From the NCBI RefSeq assembly GCF_016406105.1, contig NZ_CP066308.1, positions 1,127,501-1,191,500 on the forward strand: a stretch of 64,000 bases of DNA, read 5' to 3'. This stretch comes from Brevibacillus composti (GTDB lineage: Bacteria > Bacillota > Bacilli > Brevibacillales > Brevibacillaceae). The notes under the pieces were generated by a model that was not told the DNA's origin, searched no databases, and saw only the letters and a list, made by a program, of their open reading frames with translations. How positions within the stretch are numbered: position 1 is the stretch's first letter; each line of letters begins with the position of its first letter. The translations under genes were made by a program, and so were the position numbers. This document shows positions 53,460-61,578 of the stretch, in pieces.

Positions 53460-53858
53460 ATGTCTACCGCCATGTTGGTGTACCTGGCCGGGGAAGAAGA
53501 TGACTGGCTGGATGAAATTCTCGACCGTTTTCAAGAAGTGCGAGCGATGGTTCCGGGTGCAAAAACCTTTCGGCTTCTGCAGGAGGAGCGTCAGTCGCTC
53601 GGCCTCGAACGTATGGTCCTGGTCGTCAATGCCGCCTACGAACAGGAAGAATGCCGCCAGTTTTTGCGGCTGGTGCAGGAGGATGAACAGTTCGCTTCCG
53701 ATCCGCTTTATCTGGTAGGACTGAAGGAAGGAGAGCAGGACAGCTGGAAGCAGGCGTACCCGCAAGCGAAGATTGTCGTGATTACGGGATTTGCAGTCGA
53801 ATTCGACTATGATGCCGTACTGTCTCAGATGGCATCCGATCTGGAGGGGTCGCGTTGA
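53460..53858 (+). CDS. Hypothetical protein upstream of YqgQ-type gene
   Basis: A 132-residue acidic cytoplasmic protein of alternating strands and helices, such as STAMLVYLAGEEDDW, ERMVLVVNAAYEQEE and QAKIVVITGFAVEFDYDAV. This could be a small Rossmann-like or receiver-like fold, but no catalytic motif is evident. AGGTGTG precedes the ATG. Its TGA overlaps the TTG of the next gene (TTGA), so the two are translated together. Confidence 0.6.
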   Translation: MSTAMLVYLAGEEDDWLDEILDRFQEVRAMVPGAKTFRLLQEERQSLGLERMVLVVNAAYEQEECRQFLRLVQEDEQFASDPLYLVGLKEGEQDSWKQAYPQAKIVVITGFAVEFDYDAVLSQMASDLEGSR

Positions 53859-54055
53859 ACGGACGGGAAGGATTTGATCTGCAGTCATTTCTGAAGCGTT
53901 ACAATCTCTTCATTTATACCGGAGATCCGGAAGGCGACATGATCCTGCTGGAGGACGAGATTCGCGAGCTCTACCAGCTTGGGATCATCGAAAAGGAAGA
54001 GATGCTGGAAGCCCTGACATCCGTAAAAAAGCGATATCAAAAAGAGGAACGGTAA
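53855..54055 (+). CDS. YqgQ-family (DUF910) small protein
   Basis: A 66-residue acidic protein of the DUF910/YqgQ family with the pattern LKRYNLFIYTGDPEGDMILL and DEIRELYQLGIIEKEEM. In Bacillus, yqgQ sits beside glucokinase (glcK) and rhomboid protease genes; neither is present here. The start is TTG 53855 with GGAGGGG 5 bases upstream and a 4-base overlap with the previous gene. The function is unknown in the family. Confidence 0.8.
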   Translation: MNGREGFDLQSFLKRYNLFIYTGDPEGDMILLEDEIRELYQLGIIEKEEMLEALTSVKKRYQKEER

Positions 54056-54076
54056 CAGCCGTCTCCTCTTTTTTTT
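54041..54076 (+). terminator. Terminator after the YqgQ-type gene
   Basis: AAGAGGA..GG pairs with CC..TCCTCTT followed by T7; the stem overlaps the stop codon region. Confidence 0.8.
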
Positions 54077-54174
54077 GCGGGGAAAAAAGAATCTTAAGAA
54101 AATCTTTTGTTTTTTCTTTCCTTTTTGCTAAGGAATGACGGGTAGGATGAGTAAGGAGAGGAGTGACGGAATGA

Positions 54175-54780
54175 ATGGAAACGACGTCTCATAGAGAAAG
54201 TAGACTGGAACCGATGCTTGTTCCCGTAACAGACGGGCTGGTGTTTGCCGCAAAATTTTTCTCTTCTCCCCGATCGGTCGGAAGCATCGTCCCCAGCTCT
54301 CGTCAGCTGGTGAAGACGATGATGGCTGCGGTAGAGTGGGAACACGCCACTGCTGTCGCGGAGTTGGGGGCTGGGACGGGTGTATGTACAGAGGCGATCC
54401 AGGAGGCCAAAAGAGTGGACTGTCAGGCGCTGATCCTGGAGCAGGACGACACCATGCGCATGCGGCTCGCCCGCCGCTACCCCGAGCTTCGTTACGGACA
54501 AGACGCCTGCAGGCTGACAGCAGAGATGGCGGCAAACGGAATGGGACAGCTGGATGCCGTGATCAGCGGACTCCCCTTTGCCAATTTTACGCAGCAGCTG
54601 CGCGACGATATTCTGGACCAGGTAGCGGCTGCGCTGAAGCCTGGCGGGGTTTTTGTACAGTTTCAATATTCGCTGCAATTGAAGAAGCAGCTGGAGAGGC
54701 GTTTTGCGAGCGTGCAGATCCGATTTGTGCCGTTTAACTTCCCCTGCGCGTTTGTCTACGTCTGCCGAAAGAGAGGATGA
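54175..54780 (+). CDS. Phospholipid N-methyltransferase-like protein
   Basis: A 201-residue SAM methyltransferase with the signature FFSSPRSVGSIVPSSRQL near residues 28-45. That signature is typical of PmtA-type phospholipid N-methyltransferases and related rRNA-dimethylase-fold enzymes. Motif I AVAELGAGTGVCTEAIQ is near 61. The catalytic-loop analogue ISGLPFANF is near 123. Such enzymes methylate phosphatidylethanolamine; a different polar lipid is possible. GGAGAGGAG precedes ATG 54175. Its stop overlaps the DedA gene by four bases, so the pair is coupled. Confidence 0.75.
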   Translation: METTSHRESRLEPMLVPVTDGLVFAAKFFSSPRSVGSIVPSSRQLVKTMMAAVEWEHATAVAELGAGTGVCTEAIQEAKRVDCQALILEQDDTMRMRLARRYPELRYGQDACRLTAEMAANGMGQLDAVISGLPFANFTQQLRDDILDQVAAALKPGGVFVQFQYSLQLKKQLERRFASVQIRFVPFNFPCAFVYVCRKRG

Positions 54781-55406
54781 TGCTCATGGATGCGGATATG
54801 CTTACGGGCATGGTTGCCCAGTACGGGTATCCGGCCCTGTTTTTTGCCCTGTGGCTGGGGATTGTGGGGATGCCGGTACCCGACGAGATGATTGTGATGA
54901 CAGCCGGAGCGATAACGGCTCAGGGCTGGCTGCAGCCGATTCCCGCCTTTGTCGCCGTCTATCTGGGAGTTGTCTCCGGCTTGTCGCTCGGGTACGTCCT
55001 GGGCTATCGAATCGGAGCGCCGATCCTGCAGTGGCTCGCCCGCAAGCTGAAAGGGGAAAAGTATTTGAACAAAGCGGAGGATTTGCTGAATCGCTACGGA
55101 AATGGAGCCATATGCTTGAGCTATTTTTTTCCTGTCGTCCGTCACGTGGTTCCTTATCTCGTAGGGATTCAGCGGATGCCGCTGCGCCGGTATGCGCTGT
55201 ATTCGCTGCCGACCGGGTTTGTTTGGACGCTGAATTACTTCATGGCCGGCCGGTTGTTTGGCCGTCATTTAGACGCGATTATGAGCGGTGTCCAAACCTA
55301 TGGAGGCATTACTTTTTTGGCGCTGGTATTGCTTGCCGCAGCCTTCTTTTGGATCCGCCGCCGGCAAGCGGGGCAGCATGAGGCGCAGACACAGAGGGTA
55401 CGGTAG
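54777..55406 (+). CDS. DedA-family membrane protein
   Basis: A 209-residue DedA (SNARE-associated/VTT) protein. Family members flip or transport phospholipids such as phosphatidylethanolamine or undecaprenyl phosphate, and support proton-motive force and antibiotic tolerance. The conserved entry GIVGMPVPDEMIVMTAGA and the later RFxP/GxxRM-like region (SYFFPVVRHVVPYLVGIQRM) fit the family. The usual arginine pair is partly present. ATGA overlap with the methyltransferase suggests the two act on the same lipid. A terminator overlaps the stop. Confidence 0.88.
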   Translation: MMLMDADMLTGMVAQYGYPALFFALWLGIVGMPVPDEMIVMTAGAITAQGWLQPIPAFVAVYLGVVSGLSLGYVLGYRIGAPILQWLARKLKGEKYLNKAEDLLNRYGNGAICLSYFFPVVRHVVPYLVGIQRMPLRRYALYSLPTGFVWTLNYFMAGRLFGRHLDAIMSGVQTYGGITFLALVLLAAAFFWIRRRQAGQHEAQTQRVR

Positions 55407-55423
55407 AAGCCGTACCTTTTTTT
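55397..55423 (+). terminator. Methyltransferase/DedA operon terminator
   Basis: GGTACGG and CCGTACC pair around TAGAAG with seven T. Confidence 0.9.
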
Positions 55424-55512
55424 GTTGATGCGTTCGGGACGATGCCGTGGGGGATAAGAAGCATGTTCCCATGCTGCTTCACCCGGCGGCCGCGTAACGA
55501 AGAAGTGGATCT

Positions 55513-55950
55513 CTAGCTCCAGCCAAAACTCTGAAACCACTGCCCATTCCGAAAATTAGAGATCGCCTGGCGCACATACGGGATTACATTCGCGGGCAGC
55601 TCGTCCATATGCGCCCAGCGCAATTCGTCACACTTGTCAGGCTCTTTGTTCACGATCTCGCCTGTCCACTTTTCGGCCGAGACAAAAAAATCAATCCGCT
55701 CATCCGTCGACAGGCGGTGCATCACTCCCACGACACGCAGGTCATCGGGGGAGATGCGGATGCCTACCTCTTCCTGCGCTTCGCGGATGGCAGCGGCCGC
55801 AACCTCCTCGCCGCCGTCGAGATGGCCGGCAGGAACGCTGTAGTTGCCGTCCTCATAGCCCGTCTGATAACGGCGCAGCAACAGAATTTCGTCTCCCCGC
55901 ATGAGGAACAGATGGACGGCAGTCGGCAAGGTATGTCGTTCTTTTTTCAT
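55513..55950 (-). CDS. NUDIX hydrolase
   Basis: A 145-residue pyrophosphohydrolase. The Nudix box GHLDGGEEVAAAAIREAQEE, continuing EVGI, matches G-x5-E-x7-R-E-U-x-E-E-x-G-U at about residues 41-63. The upstream FLMRGDEILLLRRYQTGYED resembles the MutT-like branch with nucleotide substrates. ATG 55950 follows GAGGAGAG; a 13-residue longer reading has no site. It follows a small membrane protein gene on the same strand by 22 bases. Confidence 0.87.
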   Translation of the reverse strand: MKKERHTLPTAVHLFLMRGDEILLLRRYQTGYEDGNYSVPAGHLDGGEEVAAAAIREAQEEVGIRISPDDLRVVGVMHRLSTDERIDFFVSAEKWTGEIVNKEPDKCDELRWAHMDELPANVIPYVRQAISNFRNGQWFQSFGWS

Positions 55951-55972
55951 GGATCTGCTCTCCTCGTCTCGT

Positions 55973-56134
55973 TTACTCCCGGGAATCATGTGGCGGCTGA
56001 TGGTGCTCCGCCGCTCTTTGCTTCAGGTACTTGTCTCTTTTGCGTATCGCGGGCGATGTGGCCATGGCGTACAAGAGCATGCCAAAGCCTGCCAGTCCCA
56101 AGATAATTCCGATCGTGAGATATCCGATATGCAC
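55973..56134 (-). CDS. Small single-pass membrane protein
   Basis: A 53-residue protein starting GTG 56134 with AAAGGAGGAG 5 bases upstream. One membrane helix (IGYLTIGIILGLAGFGMLLY) is followed by a basic cytoplasmic tail rich in Arg, Lys and His. A longer frame exists but lacks a ribosome site. Not recognised; probably cotranscribed with the NUDIX gene. Confidence 0.6.
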   Translation of the reverse strand: MHIGYLTIGIILGLAGFGMLLYAMATSPAIRKRDKYLKQRAAEHHQPPHDSRE

Positions 56135-56184
56135 GGTTGCTCCTCCTTTTTTCAGCCCCGGGTATGATAAGTCTCCTCGAACTG

Positions 56185-56193
56185 TGTTATAAT
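56185..56193 (+). promoter_or_regulatory. Extended -10 promoter for tkt
   Basis: TGT-TATAAT, a consensus -10 with TG extension, 69 bases before the transketolase start. The -35 is weak. Confidence 0.6.
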
Positions 56194-56261
56194 TTGTGGA
56201 GTTGTAATCTGGCAAGAGAAGAAGTTTTTTCTCAGATAAAAACGCAGGGAGGCTCCACTCG

Positions 56262-58271
56262 ATGACTCAGCACACGTCTGTCGATCATTTGGCAATCAAC
56301 ACCATCCGCACGTTGGCAATCGATGCGATCGAAAAGGCCAACTCCGGGCATCCGGGCATGCCCATGGGCGCAGCGCCGATGGCCCATGTTTTGTATAGCC
56401 GCTTTATGAAGGTGAATCCGCAAAATCCGAGCTGGGTGGATCGCGATCGCTTCGTCCTTTCCGCCGGACATGGCTCAATGCTATTATACGCGATGTTGCA
56501 CCTGATGAAATACGATGTTTCACTGGAAGACCTGCACAGCTTCCGTCAGTGGGGAAGCAAAACTCCCGGCCATCCGGAATTTGGCCACACCCCTGGCGTC
56601 GATGCGACGACCGGTCCGCTGGGACAAGGCATTGCGATGGCTGTCGGGATGGCGATGGCCGAAAGGCATTTGGCTGCGGTCTACAATCGGGACGGCTTCG
56701 ATATCGTCAATCACTACACCTATGCCATCTGCGGCGACGGCGACCTGATGGAAGGCGTATCCAGCGAGGCGTCCTCCCTGGCCGCACATCTGAAGCTGGG
56801 CAAGCTGATCGTTCTCTACGATTCCAATGATATTTCGCTGGACGGCGAACTCTCCCTCTCGTTCTCGGAAAATGTGGCGCAGCGCTATCAAGCGTATGGC
56901 TGGCAATATCTGCGCGTCGAGGACGGCAATGATCTGGCGGCGATCGAGGCTGCGATTGCCGAGGCGAAGCAGGACGAGAGCCGTCCGACACTGATCGAGG
57001 TCAAAACCGTGATCGGCTACGGCAGCCCGAATAAAGGCGGCTCCAGCAAATCGCACGGAGCCCCGCTCGGCAAGGACGAGGTGAAGCTGACCAAAGCGGG
57101 CTACGGTTGGAACTACGAAGAAGAATTCCACATCCCGGCCGAGGTTGCCGAATTCTACAGCAAACGGGCGGAAGCCGGCCAGAAGGCAGAGGCGGAGTGG
57201 AAAGAGCGCTTTGCCGCGTACGCCAAGGCGTACCCGGATCTGGCCCGGCAATTCGAGACGGCGATGTCCAACCAACTGCCGGCGAACTGGGACAGCGAGC
57301 TGCCTGCATATGAAGCAGGCGCGAAGCTGGCGACCCGCGCTGCATCCGGCAGTGCCATCAATGCGCTGGCCAAAACGGTGCCGTACCTGTTCGGAGGATC
57401 GGCAGACCTGGCCTCTTCCAACAATACGCTGATCAAAGAAGCGGGCAACTTCCTGCCCAGCTCCTACGACGGCCGCAATATCTGGTTTGGCGTCCGCGAG
57501 TTCGCGATGGGCGCTGCCTTGAACGGAATGGCCTTGCATGGCGGTTTGAAGGTGTACGGCGCTACGTTCTTTGTCTTCTCCGACTACGTGCGTCCGGCGA
57601 TCCGTCTCTCCGCGCTGATGAAGCAGCCGGTCATCTACGTCTTTACCCACGACTCCATCGCGGTTGGCGAAGACGGACCGACCCATGAGCCGATCGAGCA
57701 TCTGCCCTCCCTGCGGGCGATTCCAGATCTCACGGTGATTCGTCCCGCCGATGCGGTGGAGACCAATGAGGCCTGGAAGTATGCGCTGTCCCGCACGGAT
57801 GAACCGGTGGTCCTGGTGCTGACCCGCCAGAATCTGCCTGTGATGCAGGAGACGATCGAGAAGGCGGCAGAAGGCGTCAGCAAAGGAGCGTATGTGCTGG
57901 CGGATGCAGCCAATGGCCAGCCGGACCTGCTCTTGCTGGCGACCGGTTCGGAAGTGTCGCTCGCGATGGAAGCGCGTGCCGTCTTGGCCGAGCGCGGCAT
58001 TCAGGCGCGCGTCGTCTCGATGCCGAGCTGGGAGCTGTTCGAGCGCCAGCCGCAAGCCTATCGCGATCAGGTCCTCCCGCCGGCGGTCAAAGCGCGTCTG
58101 GGCGTGGAGATGGCCGCACCGCTCGGCTGGGAGCGCTACGTCGGCGATGCGGGCAAAATCATCGGCATCAGCCAGTTTGGTGCCTCCGCACCGGGCGAGC
58201 GCATCATGAAAGAATACGGCTTCACGGTAGAAAATGTGGTAGCCGAGGCAGAAAAACTGCTGAAAAAGTAA
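56262..58271 (+). CDS. tkt: Transketolase
   Basis: Transfers two-carbon ketol units between sugar phosphates in the pentose phosphate pathway, using thiamine diphosphate and Mg. The 669 residues are standard. The N-terminal motif [20 protein letters not shown] starts near residue 26. The ThDP signature [20 protein letters not shown] lies near 155-174, with metal ligand Asn in [11 protein letters not shown]. The Pyr domain holds [16 protein letters not shown] and the conserved [27 protein letters not shown] precedes ATG 56262. Monocistronic with its own terminator. Confidence 0.96.
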   Translation: MTQHTSVDHLAINTIRTLAIDAIEKANSGHPGMPMGAAPMAHVLYSRFMKVNPQNPSWVDRDRFVLSAGHGSMLLYAMLHLMKYDVSLEDLHSFRQWGSKTPGHPEFGHTPGVDATTGPLGQGIAMAVGMAMAERHLAAVYNRDGFDIVNHYTYAICGDGDLMEGVSSEASSLAAHLKLGKLIVLYDSNDISLDGELSLSFSENVAQRYQAYGWQYLRVEDGNDLAAIEAAIAEAKQDESRPTLIEVKTVIGYGSPNKGGSSKSHGAPLGKDEVKLTKAGYGWNYEEEFHIPAEVAEFYSKRAEAGQKAEAEWKERFAAYAKAYPDLARQFETAMSNQLPANWDSELPAYEAGAKLATRAASGSAINALAKTVPYLFGGSADLASSNNTLIKEAGNFLPSSYDGRNIWFGVREFAMGAALNGMALHGGLKVYGATFFVFSDYVRPAIRLSALMKQPVIYVFTHDSIAVGEDGPTHEPIEHLPSLRAIPDLTVIRPADAVETNEAWKYALSRTDEPVVLVLTRQNLPVMQETIEKAAEGVSKGAYVLADAANGQPDLLLLATGSEVSLAMEARAVLAERGIQARVVSMPSWELFERQPQAYRDQVLPPAVKARLGVEMAAPLGWERYVGDAGKIIGISQFGASAPGERIMKEYGFTVENVVAEAEKLLKK

Positions 58272-58289
58272 TCGGATAAGCGCAACCCC

Positions 58290-58323
58290 AAAAGCCTATT
58301 TCCTTCGGGAGATAGGCTTTTTC
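58290..58323 (+). terminator. tkt terminator
   Basis: AAAAGCCTAT pairs with ATAGGCTTTTT with an inner TCC/GGA hairpin. Confidence 0.85.
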
Positions 58324-58449
58324 CAGTGACAAACGGAGCCGTTTATGAAATCATAGACGGCAGAAGACGGCACATATCAAAGAAACTTTTTCAAAAAGCG
58401 TCCGTCTATAACAAGTGGGGGAGTAAAGAAAGAAACCAGGAGGTCAGTC

Positions 58450-61026
58450 ATGGCAACAAAGGCCAAGAAAACAGTCAGAAAGAAAAAAAGCAATCTGCTG
58501 ATGTTTGCCGTATCCTTTACCATCTTTCTGCTCTTGAGCGTCATCGGCGGCTATATGTCACTCTTGTACGCCGGTGAAAAGATGATTGAGACGCAAATAC
58601 AAAAGCTGGAGGCTTTAAAGGCAGAACCGACTGTTATATACGACAAGAACAAAAACGAAATAGCCAGTCTGGTCATTGAGAAAAATCGGGAATACATGCC
58701 GATTTCGAAGATGCCCGACTTTTTGATCAAAGCGTTCATTGCCGTCGAGGACAAACGCTTCTTCGAACACAAGGGAGTGGACATGATCCGGATCGGGGGC
58801 GCGATTATCAACGATATCCGCAAAGGGTCGCTCGCCGAGGGCGGCAGCACGATCACGCAGCAGCTCGCCCGCAACGTGTTTCTCTCGCTGGACAAAACCT
58901 TTTGGCGGAAAACCAAAGAGGTGAGCATCGCGATCGGCTTGGAGCGCAAATTCTCCAAGGATCAGATTTTGGAGATGTATCTCAACCAGGTCTACCTGGG
59001 CAAAGGGGCGTTTGGGGTAGAGGACGCCGCTCTTCACTACTTTGGCAAGTCGGTAACGGACGAGAGATTCACCTTGGCGGAAGCGGCCACACTGGCAGCG
59101 ATCCCCAAAGCGCCGACGCACTACTCGCCGTTTAACAATCCGGAAAAGGCGAAGGAGCGTCGCGACACCATCCTGCGCCTGATGCATGAGCAAGGCTTTA
59201 TTACCCTGGAACAAAAAGAAGCGGCACAGGCCGAACCGCTGCCGGAGGAACGGGAGGACGGAGGAAAAAGCGGCGGAAGCGGGCTGAAAAAAGGCTATCA
59301 GGCATTCTTTGACTACATTCTCCGCGAAGCGAAAGACAAGTACGGCGTGACGGAGGAAGAGCTGTATCGGGGAGGCTGGTCCGTCTACACCACGCTGGAC
59401 CCCAATATGCAGGATGCCATGGTCAAAGCGTATGCCAATGAAAAGAACTTCCCGAAACCGGGAGCGAAGCGGGCCGTCCAATCGGCGATGGTCGTCGTCG
59501 ACGCCAAAAACGGCGGAATCGCCGCGATGATGGGCGGACGCGATTACAAGGCAAAAGGCTTTAACTTTGCGACGGACATGGCCCGTCAGCCAGGCTCCTC
59601 CTTCAAGCCAATCGCCGTATTTGCGCCGGCGGTCGATACGGATATTGGCAAATGGAACGCAAACTCCCGGCTGTCCAACCAGCGCCAGAGCTTCAACGGC
59701 TACGAGCCGCGAAACCACAACGGCAAGTACAGCGAGTCGGTCAGCATGATGCGGGCGGTCATCAATTCGGATAACGTTCCGGCCGTCTGGCTCTTGAACG
59801 AGATCGGCGTAAAAACCGGGATGAAGTATATCGAGAAATTCGGCATCCAGTTGTCGCCGGAAGACCGCAACCTGGCAATCGCACTCGGGGGCCTGAGCAG
59901 CGGTACATCTCCCCTGAAGATGGCCCAGGCCTATACCACCTTCGCAAACGGCGGCGTGATGGCCGAATCGCATGTGATCGAGAAGCTGGAAAACAAGCAA
60001 ACGGGTGTCGAGCACGTCTATGCAGCGAAAGAAAACCGGGTGCTGAAACGGGAGGCGGCCTGGGAAGTGCACACCATGCTGGAGCGTGCCGTCCAGGAAG
60101 GAACCGGGCGCGCTGCGCGCATCTCCGGCCGTCCGGTCGCCGGGAAGACGGGAACGACCCAGTCCACCGTCGGAGGCAGCAGCGTCAACAAAGACGCGTG
60201 GTTCGTCGGATATACCCCTGAGTATGTAGGGGCCGTCTGGATGGGCTTCGATCCGGAAGACAAAGATCACCAGATGAAGCAGGGCAGCAGTTTGACGGCC
60301 AAAATGTTTGCCGCGGTGCTGAGCGAAGGACTGAAAGGTGTGAAGGTTAGCCAGTTTGAACCTCCGGCAGGCTTGCAGCGGCAAGTAGAAGAGGAACCGG
60401 AAGAAACGTCTTCCGTACAGCTTTTCGCCGACTTGACACTGGACCATAATCAGCTGAAAGTGGTGCTCAGCTGGATGGGCGGGGAACCGGAGTTCACCTA
60501 TGATATCTATCGCTTTACCGACAATCCCGAGAACCGGGAGAAGATCGCGGAAGGCGTGCGCGAGACAATCTATGTGGATACGCTCAGCGGGGATAAGATG
60601 TATAAGTACCTGGTGATTCCGCGCGATGCGAACGGTGAGGAAAAGACGTCGTCCAACATCGCGGAGATAGACATGAGCCACTTGGAAAATCTCCTGCGCG
60701 AAGGCGACCATCACGATGATGGACAGGAAGGAGATATCCCGATCGAGGGTGGAAACGATAACGGCCAGTGGCCCGGCAATGGGAACGGCAACGGAAATGG
60801 GAACGGCAACGGCGATGGCAATGGCGATGGCAACGGCAACGGCAACGGCAACGGAGACAGCGGCCAGCCGGGCAATTCTGGAGAACAGCCGCCGGTGACG
60901 ATTCCGCCTGACATTCTCCCGCCGACCGAGGGGAATCCGGAGATGCCGCCGCCAGGCATCGAACTGCCGCCGCCGCCATCCGACCAAGGCGGCCAGATGA
61001 CGATTCCGCCGGGAACCAACGGGTAG
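58450..61026 (+). CDS. Class A penicillin-binding protein (PBP1A-like) with Gly-Asn tail
   Basis: An 858-residue bifunctional peptidoglycan synthase. One membrane anchor (LLMFAVSFTIFLLLSVIGGY, about 18-37) is followed by the GT51 glycosyltransferase domain, with catalytic Glu100 in AFIAVEDKRFFEHKG and later GGSTITQQLARNVFL. The transpeptidase domain has SxxK at Ser383 (RQPGSSFKP), SDN (VINSDNVPAV) and KTG at Lys566 (VAGKTGTT). A fibronectin-like region (about 660-740) follows. The C-terminus then becomes low-complexity: an acidic stretch, a Gly-Asn/Gly-Asp repeat and a proline-rich end, probably lying in the cell wall. ATG 58450 has AGGAGGT 6 bases upstream. Confidence 0.95.
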   Translation: MATKAKKTVRKKKSNLLMFAVSFTIFLLLSVIGGYMSLLYAGEKMIETQIQKLEALKAEPTVIYDKNKNEIASLVIEKNREYMPISKMPDFLIKAFIAVEDKRFFEHKGVDMIRIGGAIINDIRKGSLAEGGSTITQQLARNVFLSLDKTFWRKTKEVSIAIGLERKFSKDQILEMYLNQVYLGKGAFGVEDAALHYFGKSVTDERFTLAEAATLAAIPKAPTHYSPFNNPEKAKERRDTILRLMHEQGFITLEQKEAAQAEPLPEEREDGGKSGGSGLKKGYQAFFDYILREAKDKYGVTEEELYRGGWSVYTTLDPNMQDAMVKAYANEKNFPKPGAKRAVQSAMVVVDAKNGGIAAMMGGRDYKAKGFNFATDMARQPGSSFKPIAVFAPAVDTDIGKWNANSRLSNQRQSFNGYEPRNHNGKYSESVSMMRAVINSDNVPAVWLLNEIGVKTGMKYIEKFGIQLSPEDRNLAIALGGLSSGTSPLKMAQAYTTFANGGVMAESHVIEKLENKQTGVEHVYAAKENRVLKREAAWEVHTMLERAVQEGTGRAARISGRPVAGKTGTTQSTVGGSSVNKDAWFVGYTPEYVGAVWMGFDPEDKDHQMKQGSSLTAKMFAAVLSEGLKGVKVSQFEPPAGLQRQVEEEPEETSSVQLFADLTLDHNQLKVVLSWMGGEPEFTYDIYRFTDNPENREKIAEGVRETIYVDTLSGDKMYKYLVIPRDANGEEKTSSNIAEIDMSHLENLLREGDHHDDGQEGDIPIEGGNDNGQWPGNGNGNGNGNGNGDGNGDGNGNGNGNGDSGQPGNSGEQPPVTIPPDILPPTEGNPEMPPPGIELPPPPSDQGGQMTIPPGTNG
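60775..60858 (+). repeat. 6-bp microsatellite coding for Gly-Asn in the PBP tail
   Basis: Fourteen units of GGNAAY/GGCGAY type in a row, encoding (Gly-Asn/Asp)14. Being six bases long, gain or loss keeps the frame. Confidence 0.9.
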
Positions 61027-61067
61027 CAATAGGAAATCTTCCCAGATAATTGGCGTCGGCGCGACTA

Positions 61068-61096
61068 TTTTCACAACAAGGCGCTCGTGGTACAAT
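61068..61096 (+). promoter_or_regulatory. Promoter for the gene at 61130
   Basis: TTTTCA, 17 bases, TACAAT with a TGG extension directly before the -10. Confidence 0.55.
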
Positions 61097-61129
61097 AGCA
61101 TGTAAATCGGGAGACAGGAGGGACTGTCC

Positions 61130-61474
61130 ATGAAAGACTTTACCCAAGAGAATCTGCAAGCATTTTTCACGGAAAAGCTACGGCGTGCCAAGGTAAACTT
61201 TGAACGTGCTCTCGACTGTAAACACACCGATTTCGACGACCTGTACCCATACATGAACGAACAGCCACAGTTCTTCTGGTACAAACGCTATGTCGCCTGG
61301 TCGGAACTGTTGACCGTCGTCCGCTTGGCCGAAGAGCTGGAAATTGATTGGATCAGCGAATTTAATCAGCAACAGGTAGATTTCATCAAAGGCAAAGTTC
61401 TGCAAGGCAAGGTGCTGGACCAGTGGCATCCTGAGACCGAGCAGGAGGAAACCGTAAGCAATCTCGAAGAGTAA
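61130..61474 (+). CDS. Conserved-looking hypothetical protein next to PBP gene
   Basis: A 114-residue acidic, mostly helical cytoplasmic protein (ENLQAFFTEKLRRAKVNFER; WYKRYVAWSELLTVVRLAEE). No family is recognised. B. subtilis has the unrelated-looking small gene ypoC near its PBP1 gene, so the position is suggestive but not proof. AGGAGGGA precedes the ATG, and the gene has its own promoter and terminator. Confidence 0.6.
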   Translation: MKDFTQENLQAFFTEKLRRAKVNFERALDCKHTDFDDLYPYMNEQPQFFWYKRYVAWSELLTVVRLAEELEIDWISEFNQQQVDFIKGKVLQGKVLDQWHPETEQEETVSNLEE

Positions 61475-61537
61475 TCAGACCCGGCATGCAAGCCTGCCCG
61501 CTTGCAAACGGATCTCTGCCGATAATCGAACAGCAAA

Positions 61538-61571
61538 ACGCGCTCTCTTTTGGAGAGCGCGTCTTTTTTTT
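61538..61571. terminator. Bidirectional terminator
   Basis: ACGCGCTCTC pairs with GAGAGCGCGT around TTTTG, T-run on the plus strand. It serves the gene at 61130 and probably the convergent L,D-transpeptidase. Confidence 0.85.
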
Positions 61572-61578
61572 CGCGGGA

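Noticed and set aside
56520..58055. 511-codon minus-strand frame
   Set aside because: Antisense shadow of transketolase, with no motifs of its own.
60775..60858. Short regular repeats suggesting a CRISPR array
   Set aside because: Units are 6 bases without spacers and lie in frame inside the PBP gene.
58615..61284. 889-codon open frame on the minus strand
   Set aside because: It lies exactly antisense to the PBP gene, which has all catalytic motifs; GC-rich third positions create long antisense frames here.
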